A DNA stretch of 6,519 bases from Candidatus Latescibacterota bacterium. GTDB taxonomy: Bacteria > JAAXHH01 > JABIQT01. Positions 1-5,808 of the stretch are shown here, one piece after another. The stretch's first letter is position 1. Each line of letters begins with the position of its first letter. The stretch covers positions 1-6,519 of the forward strand of contig JABIQT010000170.1 of the NCBI GenBank assembly GCA_018667995.1, read 5' to 3'. The position numbers and the translations under genes were made by a program. The notes beneath the pieces were generated by a model. The model worked only from the letters and a program-made list of their open reading frames with translations, did no database searches and was not told the DNA's origin.

Positions 1-1442
1 ACCCGGCTCTCGTTCAGGTTTTCAAACAGATAGTGCAAGACATCGATAGAAATATTGTCTGCGTAATGCAGGTCTTCAAGAATCAGTATGAGCGGCTTGT
101 TCGCAGAGAGTCGCTCGAAGAACCAGCGGATCGAGCGAAAGATGGACATCATTACATCCTGAGCGTCCATCTGTTGAATGGAAATGTCGTAGTCCTCACC
201 GAGATTCAGACCAAGAATGCTACCCAGAAATACGATGGCTTCACGTGCTTCATCTGGCAGCACCTCAGCATCCACACCCGTCACGAGCGGAATATTCGTC
301 GCTAGCTTTTCTGCCATAGTTTCGGACAGATCCGCAGAATCAATATCCGTGAGGTTTTTGATGATCTCTGAGAACACATAGTAACTAGTGGCACGGCTGA
401 ATGAGTGGCACGTGCCCTGGATAATCTGCACCTGTTTATCTGCGAGATATGATTCTATTTCCTGCTGGACACGGCTCTTACCGATCCCTGCATCGGATGT
501 GAGCAGAACCACCTGTGGTGTTCCCTCAAGAAAACGATCAATACGAAGATGTAACGTCTCCATTTCCTGCGAGCGTCCGATGAGAGGAGTCTTGGATTTT
601 TTGGCGGTCGTTTCCTTTGTTCGCGATGTTCGGACCCCAGTAACCTCGAATACCGATACAGGGTCTCTCTTGCCCTTAACCTTGATGGGCTCATGCTCGT
701 TGAATGCAAACTTACTTCGCACCAGATTATGGGTATACTTGGAAATGAATATCTGCCCGTTTCCTGCGATAGATTCCAGTCTCGAGGCGAGGTTTACGGT
801 GTCTCCCATCACTGTATACGACATGTTGGCATCCGACCCCACACCGCCGGCTACGACCATTCCTGAATTGATTCCAGTATGGAGCATGAGAGGTTTCTCT
901 AACTTGACCGGCAGTGTCTTGTTATATTCCAGTGTGACCTGATTCATTTCCAAAGCGCACCGCACAGCCAGTTCCGGATCATTTTCATGTGCCACCGGGG
1001 CGCCAAAAAGGGCCATGATACAGTCGCCGACGAATTTATCGACGTATCCTTCATATTTATCAACGGTCTCCGCGAGACGCTTCAGGCAACCATTCATTAG
1101 GTCGGTTACCTCTTCTGGATCCAGCTTCTCGCTCATGGCCGTAAATCCGGATATGTCGGCGAAGAGCACCGTTACATACTTGCGCGCTGATTCCGTACCA
1201 ACTGGGGTGGCGGTGCCCGAGCCAGACTGCTGTTCCACTACCAGGGGACGTCCGGAGTCTGCCGTCTGTTGAGGCGCTCGTATTCCTGATTGGGGGAGTT
1301 TCACGCCACAGTCACCACAGAAGATGTCTTCCTCAAGGGCGGCTGATCGACATGCTGGACAAAATAAGAAAAGCGTGCTGCCACAGCGAGTGCAGAATTT
1401 GCCACCAGTGCGGTTTACATGCGAACAATCTGGACAGTTCAT
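1..1442 (-). CDS. Double zinc ribbon - class III adenylate cyclase - AAA ATPase regulator (3' part outside window)
   Basis: Signalling protein predicted to make cAMP from ATP and to carry a STAND/AAA-type ATPase. The frame is open for 480 codons from an ATG at 1442 to the left edge, so the C-terminus (usually TPR-like repeats in this architecture) is not visible. Residues 3-45 form two zinc ribbons with cysteine pairs C3/C6, C17/C20, C28/C31 and C42/C45. Residues about 87-270 are the cyclase domain. D96 and D140 are the metal-binding aspartates, and N217 with R221 (VNLASR) is the transition-state pair. K136 and T210 sit at the purine-selecting positions, which predicts ATP and resembles class IIIb cyclases. 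The ATPase follows an IGR motif near 290: a P-loop at 316-323 (SDAGIGKS) and Walker B LILILED at 451-457, followed by HYAD. The start is supported by AAGGT eight bases upstream and a promoter at 1542-1570. There are no membrane segments in the visible part, so it is probably cytoplasmic. The input signal is unknown. Confidence 0.93.
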   Translation of the reverse strand, partial: MNCPDCSHVNRTGGKFCTRCGSTLFLFCPACRSAALEEDIFCGDCGVKLPQSGIRAPQQTADSGRPLVVEQQSGSGTATPVGTESARKYVTVLFADISGFTAMSEKLDPEEVTDLMNGCLKRLAETVDKYEGYVDKFVGDCIMALFGAPVAHENDPELAVRCALEMNQVTLEYNKTLPVKLEKPLMLHTGINSGMVVAGGVGSDANMSYTVMGDTVNLASRLESIAGNGQIFISKYTHNLVRSKFAFNEHEPIKVKGKRDPVSVFEVTGVRTSRTKETTAKKSKTPLIGRSQEMETLHLRIDRFLEGTPQVVLLTSDAGIGKSRVQQEIESYLADKQVQIIQGTCHSFSRATSYYVFSEIIKNLTDIDSADLSETMAEKLATNIPLVTGVDAEVLPDEAREAIVFLGSILGLNLGEDYDISIQQMDAQDVMMSIFRSIRWFFERLSANKPLILILEDLHYADNISIDVLHYLFENLNESR

Positions 1443-1541
1443 GATTGTTAACCTTGGATTTATTTCCTGCTATTGTGAGTAGTTTTGGCCGTGCGTTCGT
1501 CCAGGCTGCAAGGTTGGAGTCAAGTTTCTGGACAGGAATTG

Positions 1542-1570
1542 AGAATATGACAGGGTTGGTGCAATGTCAA
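1542..1570 (-). promoter_or_regulatory. Putative sigma70-type promoter of the cyclase gene
   Basis: Read on the minus strand, a perfect -35 box TTGACA (1565-1570) is followed after exactly 17 bases by TATTCT (1542-1547), a 4/6 match to the -10 consensus. Transcription would begin near 1535 and give a leader of about 90 bases before the cyclase ATG at 1442. The placement in the divergent gap and the ideal spacing support it. The -10 box is only moderate and no experimental data are available. Confidence 0.5.
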
Positions 1571-1615
1571 ACGAAAATAGGTACAGCATCCCATGAACGT
1601 AGTGGAGGTAATTCT

Positions 1616-1648
1616 GTGATGCTGAGAGAAGCGGGAGATTTGAAATGA
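1616..1648 (+). CDS. Possible leader mini-ORF overlapping the alcohol dehydrogenase start
   Basis: A 10-codon ORF (GTG at 1616, or ATG at 1619) encodes about MLREAGDLK. Its TGA stop at 1646-1648 overlaps the dehydrogenase ATG at 1645-1647. A strong SD-like GGAGG at 1604-1608 lies 7 bases before the GTG and 10 before the ATG, while the dehydrogenase has its own GGGAG at 1633-1637 inside the mini-ORF. This geometry would allow translational coupling. A 7-bp inverted repeat (CAGCATC at 1584-1590, GATGCTG at 1618-1624, 27-base spacer) would place the GGAGG in a loop and the start codons in the stem. ORFs this short arise easily by chance, so this is a tentative call. Confidence 0.25.
   Translation: MMLREAGDLK
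1633..1637 (+). promoter_or_regulatory. Ribosome binding site of the Fe-alcohol dehydrogenase
   Basis: GGGAG lies seven bases before the ATG at 1645 and decides that start. I see no convincing plus-strand promoter in 1443-1644; the hexamer pairs I tried had poor matches or wrong spacing. Confidence 0.6.
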
Positions 1649-2787
1649 CATTTAGTTTTCCCACCCGCGTAGAGTACGGACCGGGAATGTGCAGTCGTCT
1701 GCAGGAGTTTGCGGATGAGTTGGAGATACATAGGCCCTTGATTGTCACGGATGTCGGCATGGCTGCGACGGGTATCGTTGACCGGGTATCGTCCATTCTT
1801 CCGTCTGCGACGATATATGATGGTGTGGAACCAAATCCTGTGGAATCGAACGTGATCGAAGGGGCAGCACAGTATGATGAGGCTGCTTGCGACGGCATAA
1901 TTGGTCTCGGCGGAGGGAGTTCCTTAGACGCAGCTAAGATCATCGGACTTGCAGCGACGCACCCCGGCTCCCTGTCGGACTATGACGATAATGTCGGTGG
2001 AGACAAATTGATTGGAGCGGATATTCCACCCATTATTGCCGTGCCTACCACCGCGGGCACGGGCAGCGAGGTCGGCCGAAGCGGTGTGATCACACTGAAG
2101 GCTACTGGACGCAAGACCGTCATTTTCAGCCCTTACCTTATGCCGGCTCTGGCTGTTTGCGATCCGGAGCTTACGACAGGGTTGCCCAAAAACATTACCG
2201 CGGCAACGGGAGCTGACGCATTGACACACTGTATCGAGGCCTATCTGGCCACCGGATTTCATCCCATGTGCGACGGCATTGCGCTCCATGGCGCGGGATT
2301 GGCTTTCCGTTACCTGAGAAGGGCCGTCTTTCACGGCGCAGAGGATATCGAGGCACGTGGCTATATGATGATTGCCGCGAGTATGGGTGCCACCGCCTTT
2401 CAGAAGGGATTGGGAGCGACTCACTCGCTCGCTCATCCTTTGTCGACGGTTGCGGGCGTTCCCCATGGTCTGGCGAATGCGATTCTGCTTCCGCACGTCT
2501 TGCGTTTCAATGCCGAAGTAGTCCCTGGCAGATTGAAAGACCTGGGACGGGCTCTGGACATAGACGTGCACGGTCGTTCATCGGAGCAATCGGCATCAGA
2601 GATCATAGCCGCTATAGATATGTTTCTTAGAGAGATCGGGATCCCCAGCCACCTCTCGGAAGTTGGCGTGACGCCCGAAATGATCGATACCCTCAGCCGA
2701 AAGGCATTAGAGGACGGTTGCCACCAGCTTAATCCGAGACCATGTGAGATCGAGGATTTCAGGGAGCTGTACAGATTGGCCATGTAG
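1645..2787 (+). CDS. Iron-containing (group III) alcohol dehydrogenase
   Basis: Cytoplasmic NAD(P)-dependent oxidoreductase that interconverts an alcohol and an aldehyde or ketone; the substrate cannot be read from sequence. It has 380 residues, the usual full length. The N-terminal dinucleotide domain carries the glycine-rich GGGSSLDAAK at 89-98 and PTTAGTGSE at 134-142. D36 in IVTDVG matches the aspartate that favours NAD over NADP in FucO (E. coli lactaldehyde reductase). The all-helical metal domain has the full ligand set D191, H195 (DALTH), H260 and H274, with the conserved second histidine H264 (THSLAH). Spacing between these residues equals that of FucO, so the enzyme should be active with Fe(II) or another divalent metal. 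Relatives include lactaldehyde reductase, 1,3-propanediol dehydrogenase and 4-hydroxybutyrate dehydrogenase. It is divergent from the cyclase and convergent with the MBL hydrolase 40 bp downstream. Family assignment is secure; the specific activity is open. Confidence 0.95.
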   Translation: MTFSFPTRVEYGPGMCSRLQEFADELEIHRPLIVTDVGMAATGIVDRVSSILPSATIYDGVEPNPVESNVIEGAAQYDEAACDGIIGLGGGSSLDAAKIIGLAATHPGSLSDYDDNVGGDKLIGADIPPIIAVPTTAGTGSEVGRSGVITLKATGRKTVIFSPYLMPALAVCDPELTTGLPKNITAATGADALTHCIEAYLATGFHPMCDGIALHGAGLAFRYLRRAVFHGAEDIEARGYMMIAASMGATAFQKGLGATHSLAHPLSTVAGVPHGLANAILLPHVLRFNAEVVPGRLKDLGRALDIDVHGRSSEQSASEIIAAIDMFLREIGIPSHLSEVGVTPEMIDTLSRKALEDGCHQLNPRPCEIEDFRELYRLAM

Positions 2788-2827
2788 ACGAACGTTGGCA
2801 CTACAGTTTGGCAGTGCTGACGAAGCC
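2788..2827. other. Convergent gap between dehydrogenase and MBL hydrolase genes
   Basis: Forty bases between two stop codons. They contain only a weak dyad, GCACT (2798-2802) and AGTGC (2813-2817) around a 10-base loop, with no T-run on either side. I do not call it a terminator, though a bidirectional stop would be expected here. Confidence 0.3.
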
Positions 2828-3670
2828 TCAATTCAAAGCGATTTCCTCAAAGGAAAAGCGTCCTGGCTTCTCTTGAACGATTTTACCGGCAGTGGCCAGG
2901 GGATCGTGATCCAAAACGATAATCCAGCCCTGAGAGGCAGCCTGCTCGAGTAATTGTAATTTCTGAACCATGGTTTCGTGAGGAAACAGGTCGTACGCCA
3001 TATTGTAGGGCCCACGGGCATGAGAATAAGTGGGAAGAATGTCACCCGCAAAAACGACCGTCTCACCGGCGGAGGTCGCTTTGATCATTTGGTGATGCCG
3101 GGTGTGGCCACCCGTTACGGCGACCCCTACGCCCTCGCATATGTCACGGTTGCCCTCTACGAGAGTTAGTGCACCCGCATCCATGAGCGGCGTAAAGTTC
3201 TCCAGGTTATAGGTGGCCGTCATGGTGGCAAAGCCGTTTACCGCGTCGTCCCATTCTCCCTGTTGTACGAAATATCTTGCTCTCGGAAAGGCCGGATACA
3301 TCTGTCCCTCGAGATCGGTAACTGTGGCGCCGCCAGCGTGGTCAAAATGTAGATGGGAGAGAATGACGATGTCCACGTCATCCGGTTTGACACCATGGGT
3401 CGCTAGGTCGTCGATTAAAGAGACACCGGACATGCCATATATTGCACGTTCCTTGTCGGTCATTTTTGTGCCATATCCCGTATCAACGAGAATGAGATAC
3501 TGGGGGGTTCGTATCAACAGGCAGTTGGTGGCCATTTGGATGCGATTGTCTTCGTCGGGCTTTCTGAGTTTCTGCCAGAGAGTCTTCGGAACAATACCAA
3601 ACATGGCGCCGCCGTCGAGTTTAAAATCACCGCCGCTGACGACCTGATATTCGTTGTTTCCTATGAGCAT
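2828..3670 (-). CDS. Metallo-beta-lactamase-fold hydrolase
   Basis: Binuclear metal (usually zinc) hydrolase of the MBL superfamily, 280 residues from the chosen start. Metal ligands are complete: H106-L-H108-F-D110-H111 in the SHLHFDH motif, H189 (GGHT), D210 (AGD) and H255 (LDHD). D63 in LVDTG sits at the usual turn before the metal site. The N-terminal SGGDFKLDGGAMFG segment is typical of a large MBL branch that includes lactonase-like enzymes, but no substrate can be assigned. No signal peptide is seen, so it is probably cytoplasmic. The frame is open up to an ATG at 3766, which would add 32 residues. I chose 3670 because AAGGA lies seven bases upstream, because family similarity begins here, and because a good promoter (3719-3747) falls inside the longer version. 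It faces away from the deaminase gene and converges on the dehydrogenase. It may be a lactonase or esterase in the local catabolic set (inference). Confidence 0.92.
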   Translation of the reverse strand: MLIGNNEYQVVSGGDFKLDGGAMFGIVPKTLWQKLRKPDEDNRIQMATNCLLIRTPQYLILVDTGYGTKMTDKERAIYGMSGVSLIDDLATHGVKPDDVDIVILSHLHFDHAGGATVTDLEGQMYPAFPRARYFVQQGEWDDAVNGFATMTATYNLENFTPLMDAGALTLVEGNRDICEGVGVAVTGGHTRHHQMIKATSAGETVVFAGDILPTYSHARGPYNMAYDLFPHETMVQKLQLLEQAASQGWIIVLDHDPLATAGKIVQEKPGRFSFEEIALN

Positions 3671-3677
3671 ATGGATT

Positions 3678-3682
3678 TCCTT
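3678..3682 (-). promoter_or_regulatory. Ribosome binding site that decides the MBL hydrolase start
   Basis: On the minus strand, AAGGA sits seven bases before the ATG at 3670. The upstream in-frame ATG at 3766 has no comparable site. Confidence 0.6.
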
Positions 3683-3718
3683 CGACTGGGTTTTTTGCCT
3701 CGATTGTCGGAAGGATTG

Positions 3719-3747
3719 CATATAACGATTTAACAGAAAACCGTCAA
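3719..3747 (-). promoter_or_regulatory. Putative promoter of the MBL hydrolase gene
   Basis: Minus strand: -35 TTGACG (3742-3747, 5/6 match), a 17-base spacer, then -10 TATATG (3719-3724, 4/6 match). Transcription would start near 3712, giving a leader of about 42 bases before the ATG at 3670 and leaving the alternative start at 3766 untranscribed from this promoter. This is a pattern match only. Confidence 0.45.
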
Positions 3748-3773
3748 TCGAATTCGGGTCAGGCATATCAGCC

Positions 3774-3799
3774 CATGATACTGTTCACATTGTATCGTG
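3774..3799. promoter_or_regulatory. 26-bp dyad, possible operator in the hydrolase/deaminase gap
   Basis: CATGATAC (3774-3781) and GTATCGTG (3792-3799) are inverted repeats matching at 7 of 8 positions, with the eighth a G/T wobble, around a 10-base centre. Overlapping shorter dyads occur at 3766-3780 (TATCA, 5-base gap, TGATA) and 3785-3802 (TCACA, 8-base gap, TGTGA). The site lies 55 bp before the deaminase ATG and 27 bp behind the -35 box of the hydrolase promoter, so one regulator could affect both genes. No candidate regulator is encoded next to it. It could also be an RNA hairpin in the deaminase leader. Confidence 0.35.
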
Positions 3800-3854
3800 T
3801 GATGTAACTCGAGCCTGAGCTCCCGACACAGACCACCTCTCCGGAATCCATGAT

Positions 3855-4904
3855 ATGATTTCACTGAACGAGTACATTCGAGCCGCCCCCAAATGCGAAC
3901 TACATGTCCACCTCGAAGGCACAATCCGGCCTGCAACTCTTCTGCAGCTCGCCCTTCGTAATCGGGTGGATCTGCCCTATACCACCGTGGATGAACTTAG
4001 AGAGTGGTTCAAGTTCACAGACTTTCATCACTTCATCGAAGTGTATATCGCGATAACGCGATGCCTGCTAACCTCCGAGGACTTCGAACTAATCGTCCAT
4101 GAATATGGTGCGGAGTTGGCGCGACAGAACGTTAGATACGCTGAGATTACCTTCTCCCCGAGCAATCACCGCTGGATAAACGGCGTCAACGAGGATGTTT
4201 TCTTTACGGGTATCAGCCGTGGCCGCAAGGCCGTCCTTGCCGAATTTGGCGTTGAGATTAACTGGGTGTTCGATCTGGTCCGAAACGCCCATCCCCATGA
4301 TGAAAAAATGGACTACGTCACCCAGCTGGCTATCGACGGAATGGGAGATGGCGTCGTCGCGATCGGATTGGGGGGACTGGAGACCGGGTATCCTCCCGAG
4401 CCGTTTGAGCGCTGGTTTGATCAAGCCCTGGCGGCAGGCCTTCATAGTGCTCCCCATGCTGGCGAATTGGCGGGTCCTGAGAGTATCTGGGGGGCGATTA
4501 GGGCATTGAAGGCGGAGCGCCTCGGACATGGCGTCCGTGCCATTGAGGATCCGAATTTGGTAGCGTATCTTTCCGAACACCAGATCCCGATTGAGGTCAA
4601 TCCCACCAGTAACATCTGCCTCGGAGTTTACGACAGAATCGGAAACCATCCGTTGAGAAGGCTCTATGAGGCCGGGGAAATCGTAACCGTAAACTCCGAT
4701 GATCCCCCCCTTTTCAATACAACCATGAATCAAGAGGCGCAGTTACTGACTGATGTTTTCAGGTTTGGGGTAGATCAGGTGGACGAGATTCTGCTTAATG
4801 GCGTTCGCCACAGTTTTCTGAATGCCGAACGCAGAAATCAGCTCGAGGCGGATTTTATTGAGGAAATGGCACGCCTCAGGACCAGCTTGGACTCAGGTGA
4901 ATAA
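3855..4904 (+). CDS. Adenosine deaminase-family amidohydrolase (exact purine substrate uncertain)
   Basis: Predicted to hydrolytically deaminate the 6-amino group of an adenine-containing compound, giving the hypoxanthine form and ammonia, in the cytoplasm. It has 349 residues, normal for the family. Zinc ligands and catalytic residues are all present: H17 and H19 (ELHVHLEG), H201 (PHAGE), general acid E204, H225 (GHG), and D282 with D283 (NSDDP). The substrate loop reads GLGGLETG at 171-178. E21 in HLEG replaces the aspartate of the HLDG motif found in classical adenosine deaminases such as mouse ADA. HLEG occurs in adenine deaminases and other side branches. Candidates are adenosine, adenine, or 6-aminodeoxyfutalosine of the futalosine menaquinone route. 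The ATG at 3850 is unusable because it reaches TGA at once; the ATG at 3855 has only a weak GGAA upstream, and I see no clear plus-strand promoter. The 3' end overlaps the convergent aldo/keto reductase by 12 bp. Confidence 0.93.
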   Translation: MISLNEYIRAAPKCELHVHLEGTIRPATLLQLALRNRVDLPYTTVDELREWFKFTDFHHFIEVYIAITRCLLTSEDFELIVHEYGAELARQNVRYAEITFSPSNHRWINGVNEDVFFTGISRGRKAVLAEFGVEINWVFDLVRNAHPHDEKMDYVTQLAIDGMGDGVVAIGLGGLETGYPPEPFERWFDQALAAGLHSAPHAGELAGPESIWGAIRALKAERLGHGVRAIEDPNLVAYLSEHQIPIEVNPTSNICLGVYDRIGNHPLRRLYEAGEIVTVNSDDPPLFNTTMNQEAQLLTDVFRFGVDQVDEILLNGVRHSFLNAERRNQLEADFIEEMARLRTSLDSGE

Positions 4905-5753
4905 CGGTTCCAGCGAGTCAAGCGCCACCAGGCTCTCCATTTCGGCATTGCTCGGCTTAGAGCCATAGGTCTCTGCTGCATCGAGTACCATGGGTAACAG
5001 CGTGATATCCCCCGCAGTATTGAGAAAAACCTGTTCATTACTCAAAACCCATGCGACTGTCTTATCAATCGATTTTTGCTGCACGAGTGGCGCGTACCAG
5101 GTGGTGTGTGTTCTGGTATCACCATTCGGATAGGGGCCCCGGGCAATGGACTTTATAGTCTGGACGGCTGTGTTACGCTCCCGACACAGTTCGAGTAGAT
5201 TCTGAAAATCATGCATATATTCGACATTCTGCCCCATCATGTAATTATAGGGTAACAGTACGGTATCAAAGTCGAATCGGGATAGACTTCGGAGATGCAT
5301 TGCAGGAACCGTGGTGCCGTGCCCCGTGACACCTATGAATCGTGTCAATTTTCTTTCTCTTGCCTTGATCAGACCTTCCAGAGCGCCACCAGGTCCCATA
5401 GCAACTTCCCATTCTCCCGGATCTACCAGGGCATGCATCTGGATCAGATCCACCTGCTCGACCTGAAGCCGCTCGAGTGACCTTTCCAGGCTCTCAAGCG
5501 CTCCTTGTGCGGATCTTTCACCTGTTTTGGTAGCCAGAAAGAATTGGGAGCGGTGGTGAGACATCCATGGTCCCACTCGAAGCTCCGAATCACCGTAACT
5601 TGCCGCTGTGTCGATGTGGTTGACACCGTATTCAAGCAGCAGTTCCAGTGTACGATCAGCCACTTCCTGTGTGACACTACCCAGGGCTGCTGCGCCAAAA
5701 ATGGTTTGGGAGCTGATGTGCCCGGTCCTCCCAAACGGCTTCTGTACAATCAC
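4893..5753 (-). CDS. Aldo/keto reductase
   Basis: NAD(P)H-dependent reductase with the AKR TIM-barrel fold, reducing an aldehyde or ketone to an alcohol; substrate unknown. It has 286 residues, within the family range. The catalytic tetrad is complete: D48 (HIDTA), Y53 (ASYGDSE), K76 (ATKTG) and H107 (QMHAL). The opening KPFGRTG is the usual first strand of the large oxidoreductase-like AKR branch. The start is a GTG at 5753-5751: it has GGGAG six bases upstream (5760-5764), and an in-frame TGA lies a few codons further up, so no longer version is possible. It follows the ABC ATPase gene by 55 bp on the same strand with no terminator visible between them, so read-through from the transporter operon is plausible. 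Its last 12 bp overlap the end of the deaminase gene tail to tail. Confidence 0.94.
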   Translation of the reverse strand: MIVQKPFGRTGHISSQTIFGAAALGSVTQEVADRTLELLLEYGVNHIDTAASYGDSELRVGPWMSHHRSQFFLATKTGERSAQGALESLERSLERLQVEQVDLIQMHALVDPGEWEVAMGPGGALEGLIKARERKLTRFIGVTGHGTTVPAMHLRSLSRFDFDTVLLPYNYMMGQNVEYMHDFQNLLELCRERNTAVQTIKSIARGPYPNGDTRTHTTWYAPLVQQKSIDKTVAWVLSNEQVFLNTAGDITLLPMVLDAAETYGSKPSNAEMESLVALDSLEPLFT

Positions 5754-5808
5754 TGAAATCTCCCATCATTATCCGTTCGGACGGCAAGCGAATAGCAGAG
5801 CGCCTCGT
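5754..5808. other. Spacer between ABC ATPase and aldo/keto reductase genes
   Basis: Contains the reductase SD (GGGAG on the minus strand, 5760-5764) and a short CCGT/ACGG dyad near 5773-5784. A GATAAT-like -10 on the minus strand lacks a -35 box and would start transcription inside the SD. I see neither a terminator nor a usable promoter, consistent with co-transcription. Confidence 0.4.

Noticed and set aside
388-942. Long plus-strand ORF antisense to the cyclase
   Set aside because: The minus-strand frame encodes a coherent zinc ribbon-cyclase-ATPase protein across the whole region. The plus-strand translation has no family features and is a shadow.
1445-1648. 67-codon plus-strand ORF in the divergent gap
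   Set aside because: It starts with TTG without a ribosome site, overlaps the cyclase promoter, and has no recognisable protein features. Only its last 10-11 codons, with their own GGAGG, were kept as a tentative leader ORF.
1924-2571. 215-codon minus-strand ORF inside the alcohol dehydrogenase gene
   Set aside because: It lies opposite a gene with complete cofactor and metal motifs, and its own translation has no recognisable domain.
2798-2817. Hairpin between the convergent dehydrogenase and hydrolase genes as a bidirectional terminator
   Set aside because: The stem is only 5 bp, the loop is 10 bases, and no T-run follows on either strand.
3784-3802. TCACA and TGTGA half-sites suggesting a CRP/cAMP receptor site, tempting because a cyclase lies nearby
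   Set aside because: The half-sites are in reversed order (TCACA-N8-TGTGA) compared with a CRP site (TGTGA-N6-TCACA), and the spacing is wrong.
4089-4733. 214-codon minus-strand ORF inside the deaminase gene
   Set aside because: It is a shadow of a gene with complete catalytic motifs on the plus strand.
1633-5764. The same 9-mer GGGAGATTT just before the dehydrogenase (1633-1641) and reductase (5756-5764, minus strand) starts, as a shared regulatory element
   Set aside because: Both copies are simply the SD plus an AT-rich spacer; the likeness is expected by chance between two ribosome sites.
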